Positions 15,811-23,570 of a stretch of 64,000 nt of DNA are shown here, in pieces. This DNA comes from Pokkaliibacter sp. MBI-7 (GTDB lineage Bacteria; Pseudomonadota; Gammaproteobacteria; Pseudomonadales; Balneatricaceae): the NCBI RefSeq assembly GCF_029846635.1, contig NZ_JARVTG010000001.1, positions 2,857,001-2,921,000 on the forward strand. The letters run 5' to 3'. The notes beneath the pieces are model-generated. The model saw nothing but the letters and a program-made list of their open reading frames with translations. It made no database searches and was not told the origin of the DNA. The first letter of the stretch is position 1. Every line of letters begins with the position of its first letter. A program made the translations under genes and the position numbers.

Positions 15811-16470
15811 ATGACTCGCCTCTGCCAGCGCCTGCTCTGGCTTTTGCTGCCCGGCTTTCTTTTCCTTACCGGCTGCAGCGCCTCACCCTGGCAGCACCCG
15901 CCGGCCCGGAACGATCAGCAGATGCTTTATGTGGTCAGTCACGGCTGGCACACGGGGATTATCCTGCCGACGGCTGAGCTGTTGCCTGCCCTGAGCTTCC
16001 TCAGGGAAGACGTTGCCGATGGGCCTTATGTCGAGATTGGCTGGGGTGACAAAGGCTTTTATCAGGCACCGGAAATCACGGTGAAGCTGACCTTGCAGGC
16101 GATGTTCTGGCCGACGGACAGCATTCTGCATGTGGTGTCCGTGCCGGACGCACCGGCTGAGTATTTCAGTACCAGTCAGGTGGTGGAAGTGCCGGTGTCG
16201 CGCGAGGGTATGGCGGCGTTGCAGCAGTCGGTACTGGCCACCTTTGTGCTCAATGAACAGGGCCGCGGCATCATCACCCAGCCCGGCATTTACGGTAAGA
16301 GCTATTTCTACGCCGCTAACGGCTACTATTACCTGACCAATACCTGCAACCGCTGGACAGCACAGATGCTGGCGGCAGCGGGGCTGCCCATGGCGCCTTT
16401 GACCCTGACGGCGGGCGGAGTCATACGGCAGGTTCGGGCAGCGCAGCAGCAGTTGTCTCCTTCACTCTGA
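15811..16470 (+). CDS. Lipoprotein of the TIGR02117/DUF2459 family
   Basis: A 219-residue predicted lipoprotein: signal peptide with lipobox LTGC at residues 20-23, then a domain with conserved SHGWHTGI and EIGWGDKGFY near the N-terminus and a late YLTNTCNRWTAQML motif containing Cys and Arg. These fit the family called TIGR02117 or DUF2459, of unknown function, whose His/Cys pattern recalls papain-like hydrolases. GC content is back to the host level, so the start marks the right border of the AT-rich island. It follows the UvrA-like gene by 53 bases but is probably an unrelated host gene. Confidence 0.8.
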   Translation: MTRLCQRLLWLLLPGFLFLTGCSASPWQHPPARNDQQMLYVVSHGWHTGIILPTAELLPALSFLREDVADGPYVEIGWGDKGFYQAPEITVKLTLQAMFWPTDSILHVVSVPDAPAEYFSTSQVVEVPVSREGMAALQQSVLATFVLNEQGRGIITQPGIYGKSYFYAANGYYYLTNTCNRWTAQMLAAAGLPMAPLTLTAGGVIRQVRAAQQQLSPSL

Positions 16471-16656
16471 GTAAGCACTGGTGCCAGTGAGGGCGCTGAA
16501 TATCTTGTAACAAGGTCAACGCAGCCCAATATGGGGTAAACCTTTATTTCGCGAAAGCACTGCGGCAGTGGATCGTCCGCGGTGCGCAACTGCCCGGCGG
16601 TGCCATTCGTTTCAGGCCGTCCCGGGTACCATCCTTACCATCACACAGGGAATGCC

Positions 16657-17217
16657 ATGATGAAATGTACCAGCTGTAATCAGGGTGAGCTCAAACCCAG
16701 CTTTATCGATAGCCTGTTCCGCGCCCATACCTGCAGCCACTGCGGTGGTAACTGGATTCTGATCGAGGATTACGTAACCTGGAAGGAGCGCCATCCTGAG
16801 TATCAGTTTGCTGCGGACATGAATCTGGAAGAGCGCGACGCTGAAGACTCCCGGCAGGCACTGCTGTGCCCGATGACGGGGGTATTCATGCAGAAGTTTC
16901 GTATTTCCCTGCATAGCAGCCATCGCCTTGATTACAGCTCGGCGGTAGGTGGACTGTGGCTGGACAAGGGAGAATGGGAGCTACTGAAGAAGGAAGGGCT
17001 GGCAGGCAGCCTTAATGCCGTGGTGACGCCGCAATGGCAGAAAAGACTGCAGCAGCAGGGTGCCAAAGAGCACTTTGCCGAGCTCTATCGCGACAAGTTT
17101 GGTGAAGCCGACTATGCCAGAGTGCAGGAAGTGCGTGCCTGGTTGCAGGCCCATCCGCGCAAGGCGGATCTGCGCGCTTATCTGCTGGCGTTTGATCCTT
17201 ACTCGGCAGAGCGTTAA
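16657..17217 (+). CDS. TFIIB-type zinc-ribbon protein
   Basis: A 186-residue cytoplasmic protein beginning with a zinc ribbon: CTSC at residues 4-7 and CSHCGGNWI near 28-36. A second region carries CPMTGVFM and the motif GLWLDKGEWELLKKEGL, typical of zf-TFIIB family proteins, followed by a charged helical tail. The function of this family is unknown. ATG 16657 is chosen because AGGGAA (16646-16651) precedes it; an open frame further upstream is not supported. Single gene, with a terminator at 17335. Confidence 0.75.
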   Translation: MMKCTSCNQGELKPSFIDSLFRAHTCSHCGGNWILIEDYVTWKERHPEYQFAADMNLEERDAEDSRQALLCPMTGVFMQKFRISLHSSHRLDYSSAVGGLWLDKGEWELLKKEGLAGSLNAVVTPQWQKRLQQQGAKEHFAELYRDKFGEADYARVQEVRAWLQAHPRKADLRAYLLAFDPYSAER

Positions 17218-17334
17218 GCGGCTGGGCCTGTCTGATCGGACAGGTTTATCCCGTCAGTGCCTTTGCTAAAGTGCGCATCGTCCTATGGCAGTGAATGCTG
17301 TCTGGCAATCGCACACTGACATTTGTTGTCATTT

Positions 17335-17357
17335 GCCCGGCTCAGCCGGGCATTTTT
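17335..17357 (+). terminator. Terminator after the zinc-ribbon gene
   Basis: GCCCGGC, loop TCA, GCCGGGC, A, then TTTTT. It is 118 bases past the stop of the zinc-ribbon gene. Confidence 0.75.
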
Positions 17358-17518
17358 CTTTCTGCCGCTGATGGCACCCTCTGTTTGCTCCTCTGACCCG
17401 AATTATCCCGCCAGGATTCACATTGCTGGCTGACTGGTGTATCACATCAGCTGTTGTTCAACAGCGCTGACCTCAGCGAGGTGGTGTGGCCAATCCTATC
17501 CAGCGGCAAGGAGCCGAT

Positions 17519-19300
17519 ATGAACAAGACCCGTAGTGCATTTGCAATTTCCCTGTTATCGCTGTCTGTCGCCGCCGCGCTGCTGCCTGTGAGCAGCCAGG
17601 CGGCCTCCCTTCCCGCCGTCGAAGCGCAGAATGGCATGGTGGTGTCATCTCAGGCGCTGGCATCTCAGGCAGGCATTGATATTCTCAAGCTCGGTGGTAA
17701 CGCGGTGGATGCGGCCGTGGCCGTAGGTTATGCCCAGGCCGTAGTGAATCCCTGTTGCGGTAATATCGGCGGCGGTGGCTTTATGACCCTGCATCTGGCC
17801 GATGGCAAAGATACTTTTATCGACTTCCGCGAAATGGCACCGGCTGCCGCGACCGCCAATATGTATCTGGATGACAAGGGCGAACTGAAGAAGGGCGCCA
17901 GTCTGTACGGTTATCTGGCCGCGGGGGTACCGGGCACAGTAAAAGGTCTGGAAATGGCACTGGCGCAGTACGGCTCCGGCAAAGTCAGCCGGGAGCAGAT
18001 CATGGCACCGGCGATCAGGCTGGCCCGTGATGGCTTTGTGCTGACCCGTGCCGACACCGATGTGCTGGATACCTCACTGCAGAAATTCCGTGATGACAAG
18101 GAAGCCAGCAAGATTTTCCTGCGGGCCGATGGTTCACCCCTGCAGCCCGGCGACCGTCTGGTACAGAGTGATCTGGCCAACACCCTCGAGGCGATTGCCA
18201 GCAGCGGCGCTGACGCCTTCTACAAGGGTAAGATCCCTGAAGCTGTGGCGGCGGCGTCCAAAGCCGGTGGTGGCATCCTCAGCGTGGAGGATTTTGGTAA
18301 CTACAAGGCGGCAGAGCGCACCCCTGTGCGCTGTGACTACCGCGGCTACGAATTTATCTCCGCGCCACCCCCCAGTTCCGGCGGCACCACCATGTGCCAG
18401 ATTCTCAATATTCTCGAAGGCTATGACATCAAGGCCATGGGCTACGGCTCCGCTGAGTCAGTGCATTACATGACTGAAGCCATGCGCCACGCCTATGTTG
18501 ATCGCAATACCCTGCTGGGCGATCCGGATTACGTCAAAATGCCGCTGGATAAGCTGCTGAGTAAGGAGTATGCCGCCAGCATCCGTAAGGAAATCAGTGC
18601 CGATAAGGCCACACCTTCGGAGCAGGTACAGCCCGGTATCGGCCCGCATGAGAAGCCGGAAACCACTCATTACTCCATCGTCGACAAGGACGGTAATGCG
18701 GTCTCCACGACCTACACCATCAATGGTCGCTTCGGCGCCGGGGTGATTGCGCCGGGCACCGGTTTCTTCCTCAACGACGAAATGGATGACTTCACCACCA
18801 AGGTGGGTACGCAGAACCTGTTCGGGCTGGTGCAGGGCAAGACCAATGCCATTGAACCGGGCAAGCGGCCGCTGTCCTCCATGTCACCGACCATCGTCAC
18901 CAAAGATGGCAAGGTATTCCTGGTGGTAGGTTCACCCGGCGGCTCGCGTATTATCACCATCACGCTGGAGACGGTGATGAATATCATCGACCACGGTATG
19001 GGCCCACAGGAGGCGGTGGATGCACCGCGTATCCATCATCAGTGGCTGCCTGATCAGGTGTCCTATGAAACCCGCGGGCTGTCGCCAGATACCCTGAAGC
19101 TGCTGGCAGGTATGGGTTATAAGATGGTCGAACAGACTCCCTGGGGCGCGGCTGAGCTGATTATGGTGGGGCTGCCTGCCGATAAATCCGGTGTAGCCAG
19201 CTCAGGGAATGATGGCGCCGTGTCCGGCAAGGTACGTGAAGGCTACCTCTACGGTGCCAACGATGCCCGCCGGCCCGCCGGTGCAGCCATCGGCTACTGA
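17519..19300 (+). CDS. ggt: Gamma-glutamyltransferase precursor
   Basis: A 593-residue periplasmic proenzyme that splits and transfers the gamma-glutamyl group of glutathione. It has a signal peptide (residues 1-27, ending SSQAAS), substrate-binding GGNAVDAAVAVGY and NIGGGGFMTLH early in the large subunit, and the autocatalytic Thr near residue 382 in KPETTHYSIVD that starts the small subunit. GSPGGSRIITITLETV, a conserved small-subunit segment, follows. Start 17519 has AAGGAG at 17508-17513; a longer frame from 17486 would spoil the signal peptide. Monocistronic, closed by a strong hairpin at 19382. No missing key residue was seen. Confidence 0.95.
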   Translation: MNKTRSAFAISLLSLSVAAALLPVSSQAASLPAVEAQNGMVVSSQALASQAGIDILKLGGNAVDAAVAVGYAQAVVNPCCGNIGGGGFMTLHLADGKDTFIDFREMAPAAATANMYLDDKGELKKGASLYGYLAAGVPGTVKGLEMALAQYGSGKVSREQIMAPAIRLARDGFVLTRADTDVLDTSLQKFRDDKEASKIFLRADGSPLQPGDRLVQSDLANTLEAIASSGADAFYKGKIPEAVAAASKAGGGILSVEDFGNYKAAERTPVRCDYRGYEFISAPPPSSGGTTMCQILNILEGYDIKAMGYGSAESVHYMTEAMRHAYVDRNTLLGDPDYVKMPLDKLLSKEYAASIRKEISADKATPSEQVQPGIGPHEKPETTHYSIVDKDGNAVSTTYTINGRFGAGVIAPGTGFFLNDEMDDFTTKVGTQNLFGLVQGKTNAIEPGKRPLSSMSPTIVTKDGKVFLVVGSPGGSRIITITLETVMNIIDHGMGPQEAVDAPRIHHQWLPDQVSYETRGLSPDTLKLLAGMGYKMVEQTPWGAAELIMVGLPADKSGVASSGNDGAVSGKVREGYLYGANDARRPAGAAIGY

Positions 19301-19381
19301 TTCACGTTGTAGCGAGGTCAGGCCTGCATGGCTAATACATCAGGCCTGCTTCTCTAACCGCCTGCTAAAGGAGCAGACAGT

Positions 19382-19417
19382 AAAACGCCCCGTGAGCTCT
19401 GGCTCACGGGGCGTTTT
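19382..19417. terminator. Bidirectional terminator between ggt and ftrA
   Basis: AAAACGCCCCGTGAGC and its exact complement flank a four-base loop. The A- and T-runs at the ends let it serve both the plus-strand ggt and the minus-strand regulator, whose stop is at 19432. Confidence 0.9.
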
Positions 19418-19431
19418 CGTCTGGAGCCTGT

Positions 19432-20433
19432 TTAGCCGTGCGGTGACAGAGGCTGTGCCTGATGTGAGGCCGAGTGGGCGAACTGCTGACGATACTGGCT
19501 GGGGCTGATACCCAGCTGTTTGCGAAAATGATGCCGCAGGGTCAGGGCGTTCCCGAAGCCACATTTGTCTGCCAGTGTTTCCAGATCATCTGCTGTGGTT
19601 TCCAGATAACCTCGGGCCAGGGTCAGACGCTGGCTGATCAGCCATTGCTGCGGTGTCATGCCGGTGGCGGCGCGGAAATGGCGGTCGAAGCTGCGCCGTG
19701 ACATGCGTGCCTGATCTGCCAGCTGATCTACGCCCAGCGGCTGGTGCAGGTGTTTCCTGGCCCAGTCGAGGGTAGCGCTGAAACGATCCTGACGCGGCAG
19801 GATGGGGGTATCGACAAACTGTGCCTGTCCGCCCTGACGATGGGGTGAAATGACCAGTCGGCGGGCAACACTGTTGGCCACGTCGTAACCGAAATCCTCA
19901 CGGATGACAGCCAGCCCCAGATCCAGCCCGGCGGCACTGCCTGCTGAACAGCCAAGCTGGTCACGCAGCACGTACAGCACGTTATCGACATAGTCGGTGG
20001 TGGGAAAGCGCTGGCGGAAGCTATCGGCATAGCGCCAGTGGGTGGTTGCCCGTCGGCCATTCAGCAGGCCGCTTTCAGCCAAAAGAAACGCACCAGAGCA
20101 GAACGTCAGGATGCGCCCGCCCCGCTGATGCAGGGCACGCATGGCATCGAGCAACCCTGCCGGAATGACTTTATCTGCAGCGCTCCAGCCCGGAATCACC
20201 AGCATGTCGAAGTCATCCAGTTCGCTGACCTGACGCGCACTGATGAGGATACCGCCGGTGGCCCGCAGCGGACCGCTGTCAAAGCTGATGACCTCTGTCT
20301 GATACCAGTGCGGCCATTCCGGCCGTGGCAGGGCAAACAGCTCCACCGCACAGCCAAACTCAAAGGTGGCGAGCTGGTCATAAGCCAGAATGGCCACCCG
20401 TGGTGATAAGCGAGCAGGCGTTTGGTTGGGCAT
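19432..20433 (-). CDS. ftrA: AraC/GlxA-family transcriptional regulator (FtrA-like)
   Basis: A 333-residue regulator with an N-terminal DJ-1/PfpI-like domain (VAILAYDQLATFEFGCAVEL near 13-32; nucleophile-elbow Cys in RILTFCSGAFLLAESG near 118) and a C-terminal AraC double helix-turn-helix (DQLADQARMSRRSFDRHF and ETLADKCGFGNALTLRHHF). FtrA-type regulators are usually divergent from a rhodanese gene, as here. The intergenic region has an inverted repeat (ATTGGCT and AGCCAAT) that may be the operator. The Cys in the DJ-1-like domain may sense a reactive compound, but this is unproven. Confidence 0.88.
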   Translation of the reverse strand: MPNQTPARLSPRVAILAYDQLATFEFGCAVELFALPRPEWPHWYQTEVISFDSGPLRATGGILISARQVSELDDFDMLVIPGWSAADKVIPAGLLDAMRALHQRGGRILTFCSGAFLLAESGLLNGRRATTHWRYADSFRQRFPTTDYVDNVLYVLRDQLGCSAGSAAGLDLGLAVIREDFGYDVANSVARRLVISPHRQGGQAQFVDTPILPRQDRFSATLDWARKHLHQPLGVDQLADQARMSRRSFDRHFRAATGMTPQQWLISQRLTLARGYLETTADDLETLADKCGFGNALTLRHHFRKQLGISPSQYRQQFAHSASHQAQPLSPHG

Positions 20434-20458
20434 GGCAGTACCTGACAGTGGCTGTAGT

Positions 20459-20497
20459 ATTGGCTGGATATTATCGATAGTTGGTAATTAAGCCAAT
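20459..20497. promoter_or_regulatory. Inverted repeat between ftrA and rhodanese genes
   Basis: ATTGGCT (20459-20465) and AGCCAAT (20491-20497) are exact complements, 25 bases apart, in the divergent intergenic region. Candidate operator for the AraC-type regulator or a promoter-overlapping site. Confidence 0.35.
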
Positions 20498-20572
20498 GGG
20501 CGCCTGCGGCTGCTTTTTGTACAGTGATGACATCGAGAGCCACTGAATCGGTCTGCAACCAAGGAGAATCCC

Positions 20573-20968
20573 ATGTCTTCAGCCGTATCCCGCCCCGCCG
20601 CCGCTCCCAGCAGTGCTGCCGAAGCACACTTTGCCGCCCTGCTGTCTTTTGAAACCGACTGCTGGGATGTGCATCATGCCATCAGCAACGACCGCCGTGA
20701 CTTCGTGCTGCTGGATGTGCGGGGCGAAGAGGCTTACCAGCAGGGGCATGTACCGGAGGCCCGGCATTTCCCTCACACCCGGCTGAATGCCGACAGTCTG
20801 GCTGACTATCCGCTGGATACCCTGTTTGTAGTCTATTGCGCAGGCCCGCATTGCAACGGTGCTGACAAAGCGGCACTGCGTCTGGCCAGACTGGGGCGCC
20901 CGGTGAAGAAGATGATCGGTGGGGTGACGGGCTGGCTGGATGAGGGCTTTAGTCTGAGTGTGGTGTGA
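20573..20968 (+). CDS. Rhodanese-like sulfurtransferase
   Basis: A 131-residue single-domain rhodanese. VLLDVRGEEAYQQGHVPEA is the entry motif and the active-site loop follows VVYCAGPHCNGADKAA, where the first Cys is the expected sulfur carrier. The tail GGVTGWLDEGF is typical of rhodaneses. It moves sulfane sulfur between small thiols or proteins in the cytoplasm. AAGGAG at 20561-20566 supports ATG 20573. The gene is divergent from the FtrA-like regulator, which probably controls it. The loop AGPHCNGA differs from the classical CxxGxR pattern and is characteristic of the FtrA-linked group. Confidence 0.9.
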   Translation: MSSAVSRPAAAPSSAAEAHFAALLSFETDCWDVHHAISNDRRDFVLLDVRGEEAYQQGHVPEARHFPHTRLNADSLADYPLDTLFVVYCAGPHCNGADKAALRLARLGRPVKKMIGGVTGWLDEGFSLSVV

Positions 20969-21031
20969 CGCCAGGGTCAGCGAGAATGACGGGCAGGGTA
21001 TTTACAGTAAATTTACCCGTAGATACCTTGT

Positions 21032-21041
21032 GTTACGTAAC
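21032..21041. promoter_or_regulatory. Palindrome upstream of the short flagellin
   Basis: GTTACGTAAC is a perfect 10-base palindrome within a slightly longer imperfect one (CTTGTGTTACGTAACAAAG). It lies 110 bases before the flagellin start. No proper sigma-28 promoter (TAAA-N15-GCCGATAA) was found there. Confidence 0.3.
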
Positions 21042-21150
21042 AAAGTAAAATCTGTGCAGAGAAAAACATGCTCCTGTCGGGTTAAAGGTCTATACTTGGC
21101 CATTATTTGTACAGCCAACCCGTTGGCGTGATTCAGACAGGGGCGCAACT

Positions 21151-21846
21151 ATGGCCATTTCCTTCAACGCATCCAGCTCGTCTTCGACCAGCCTGCTTGA
21201 CCGCCTGCAGGAGCAGCAGGAAAAGCAGAATGAGAAGCTGGCCTCGGGCAAGCGCATCAACAGTGCGGCCGATGATGCTGCGGGCCTGCTGATTGCCAAC
21301 CGTCTTAGCTCCACCATTTCCGAGTCTGATCAGCGTGCCATCAACGCGCGCGATCAGCAGAGCCTGAATAACATCCAGACCGGCCAGCTGAGTGCTATCA
21401 GCGACAACCTGCAGCGCATGAACGAGCTGTCGGTAAAAGCCGGTAACCCGCTGTACGCCGGTTCCAAGGCGATTCAGCAAGAGTTGAATAACCTGACCGA
21501 AAGCACCAATGCCATCGCCGGCGAAGCGCTGGGCAACAGCAATTTTCTATCGGGTCTGGACGCTTCTGACCCTGCCGCATTGCAGGCGGCTATTAATACG
21601 GCATCCAGTACGGTAAACGATAAGGCCACTACGCTGGGCGCTGATACCAACGCGCTGCAGAGCCAGATCAACACCTATCAGGTGTCTTCCATCAATACCG
21701 CAGCGGCCCGTTCACGTATCGCCGATACCGACTACTCCAGCGCGGTCAGTGATCAGGCCAGCAACAGCGTGCAGTCACAGATTGCGGTACAGGTTCAGCG
21801 CAGCCGTCAGCAGCAGGCAGGTTTGCTGGTTGATACGCTGGTGTGA
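21151..21846 (+). CDS. Short flagellin-like protein (D0/D1 only)
   Basis: A 231-residue flagellin homologue. The N-terminal helix region carries KLASGKRINSAADDAAGLLI and NRLSSTISESDQRAINARDQ, and the C-terminal region SRIADTDYSSAVSDQASNSV and QSRQQQAGLLVDTLV-like packing; together these are the D0/D1 coiled-coil halves. The central variable D2/D3 domain is essentially absent, and the usual start MAxxINTN is replaced by MAISFNASSSSST. It stands alone: no flagellar genes are near, and it ends with its own terminator (21894). It may be a minor filament subunit, a second filament type, or a non-motility filament. Motility use is not shown by the sequence. Confidence 0.8.
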   Translation: MAISFNASSSSSTSLLDRLQEQQEKQNEKLASGKRINSAADDAAGLLIANRLSSTISESDQRAINARDQQSLNNIQTGQLSAISDNLQRMNELSVKAGNPLYAGSKAIQQELNNLTESTNAIAGEALGNSNFLSGLDASDPAALQAAINTASSTVNDKATTLGADTNALQSQINTYQVSSINTAAARSRIADTDYSSAVSDQASNSVQSQIAVQVQRSRQQQAGLLVDTLV

Positions 21847-21893
21847 TGCCTGAACGCAGGCCTCGTTCCTGCTGACAAGACTCAGTGTTGATA

Positions 21894-21929
21894 AGCCATC
21901 CCTCGGATACCGACGGATGGCTTTTTTCT
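21894..21929 (+). terminator. Terminator after the short flagellin
   Basis: AGCCATCC and GGATGGCT arms with a GC-containing loop, followed by six T residues, 47 bases past the stop. Confidence 0.8.
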
Positions 21930-21966
21930 TTATGCTGATCGGCCCGCCCTTTTGTCGGAGCTGCTC

Positions 21967-22485
21967 ATGAGCCAGCCAGTTGTTAGTACCGTCAGCCTTC
22001 ACCCGTATTCACCTGAGTTTCAGCAGGGTGTGGTGGACCTGATCCTGCCTATCCAGCAGCAGGAGTTCGATATTCCTGTCACCCTGGCTGACCAGCCGGA
22101 CTTGCTCGACATTCCCAATTTCTATCAGCATGGCACCGGTAACTTCTGGGTTGCAGTGGCGGACGGGCAGGTGGTGGGCAGTATTTCCCTGCTGGATATT
22201 GGCAATGGTCAGACTGCTCTGCGCAAGATGTTTGTGCATGCAGACTGGCGTGGCCGCGAGCGTGCCGTGGCGCAGCAGCTGTTGCAGCATCTGGTACAGC
22301 AGGCCCGCCTGCAGGGCGTACGCGATATCTTCCTCGGCACCACCGCCAAGTTTCTTGCGGCGCATCGCTTCTATGAAAAGCACGGCTTCCTGCTGATCGA
22401 CAAGGCCGAGCTGCCCGCCCGTTTCCCGGTGATGCAGGTTGATACGCGTTTTTATCATCTGCCGCTTGCCGCCTCCGCAGTCTGA
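21967..22485 (+). CDS. GNAT-family N-acetyltransferase
   Basis: A 172-residue acetyltransferase. The acetyl-CoA-binding motif A is RKMFVHADWRGRERAVAQQL (about residue 85-105), with a slightly changed Q/RxxGxA signature (WRGRERAVA), and motif B is AAHRFYEKHGFLLID. An N-terminal part contains GNFWVAVADGQVVGSISLLD, the usual beta-hairpin. ATG 21967 is preferred, with CGGAG at 21956-21960. The substrate is unknown. The closest general description is a phosphinothricin/amino-acid-type GNAT. It lies just after a terminator and is probably transcribed alone or with the methyltransferase downstream (93-base gap). Confidence 0.82.
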   Translation: MSQPVVSTVSLHPYSPEFQQGVVDLILPIQQQEFDIPVTLADQPDLLDIPNFYQHGTGNFWVAVADGQVVGSISLLDIGNGQTALRKMFVHADWRGRERAVAQQLLQHLVQQARLQGVRDIFLGTTAKFLAAHRFYEKHGFLLIDKAELPARFPVMQVDTRFYHLPLAASAV

Positions 22486-22578
22486 CGGCACAGAGTCTGT
22501 AACGTTGCCGTGTGGGTGAGACGGAGCACAGATCACGACCCGCGGGGCTGAGCCAGCCGAGAAGGGGGAAATCTAGCC

Positions 22579-23325
22579 ATGGACAACCTCAGTGAGTTTG
22601 CCAATGGTCGCGCCTACGATGCGCAGTATGGTCATCTCTATACCGATGACATCGCCTATCTGACCCACCTGCTACCGGAGACCGGCGGGCCGGTGCTGGA
22701 CCTCTGCTGCGGTACCGGTATCGTCAGCATTCCGCTGGCGCAGCAGGGAGTGGAGGTGATCGGTGTGGATCTCAGTCAGCCCATGCTTGACTGGGCCAGA
22801 GCCAAAAGTCAGGGGCTGCCCGTTCGCTGGGTACACAGTGATGTGCTGGCCTATGAGCCGGTGTGGCGCTTTGGCCTGATCACCATGACCGGCAATGCGC
22901 TGCAGATGTTTCTTGATGACACCCGTCTGCTGGGGTTGTTTCAGCGGGTAGCGGAGTGGCTGAGTGATGAAGGCAGCTTCGTTTTTGACACCCGCCTGCC
23001 CACGCCGCAGCAACTGCATCCCTATGAGGAAGAAGTGGAGCTGGCGCGTTTTCTGGACAGCGAATGCCATGAGGTGGTGGAGCTGGCGACTCGCTACTAC
23101 GACAGCATCAGCCAGTGCCAGACCTGGCATAAGCGGCGGCTGCGCAATGGCGAACAGCAGCACAGCCAGATCACTCTGCGCTACAGCACTATCGAACAGC
23201 TGGAAAGCATGATGTATGAGGCAGGCCTGCAGGTGCAGGCACGCTTTGCTGACTGGCAGCAAACGCCTTTTCAGCGCGAAGCGCACAGCATCGTCTATCG
23301 TCTGGGACGAATTCGTCGCCCCTGA
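22579..23325 (+). CDS. Class I SAM-dependent methyltransferase
   Basis: A 248-residue methyltransferase of the Methyltransf_25/11 type. Motif I VLDLCCGTGIVSIPLA (about residues 39-54) and the acidic end of strand 2 VIGVDLSQPMLDWA bind S-adenosylmethionine. The C-terminal half has a beta-rich insert with RFLDSECHEVVELATRYYDS, common in enzymes acting on small molecules. AGAAGGGGG (22560-22568) precedes ATG 22579. The substrate cannot be read from the sequence. It may be co-transcribed with the upstream GNAT gene. Confidence 0.85.
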   Translation: MDNLSEFANGRAYDAQYGHLYTDDIAYLTHLLPETGGPVLDLCCGTGIVSIPLAQQGVEVIGVDLSQPMLDWARAKSQGLPVRWVHSDVLAYEPVWRFGLITMTGNALQMFLDDTRLLGLFQRVAEWLSDEGSFVFDTRLPTPQQLHPYEEEVELARFLDSECHEVVELATRYYDSISQCQTWHKRRLRNGEQQHSQITLRYSTIEQLESMMYEAGLQVQARFADWQQTPFQREAHSIVYRLGRIRRP

Positions 23326-23570
23326 ACTGAACAGGTGTGCATGATCTGAGTACAGCGTGATGACCGGCACGCGTCCGCTATTTCGGTGAATGCGACGAAG
23401 ACCGTGATCGGTGCTTGTTGAATGAACGCAATTTGCTAAAGTGCTGCGTTATTCGGATAGCGCTGCTGCCCTGCCGTCTTGCGCGTCTGTGCTACCCGGC
23501 AGGGCAGTGCTGGCACGAGGGCGCGGGGTTGCTGTACAGCGGGTCTCGAGAATCCCTTCTGAGGAATGTT

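Noticed and set aside
21083..21110. A sigma-28 promoter (TAAAGG...GCCATTA) before the short flagellin
   Set aside because: The spacing between TAAA and GCC is 12 instead of about 15 bases and the -10 half is poor.
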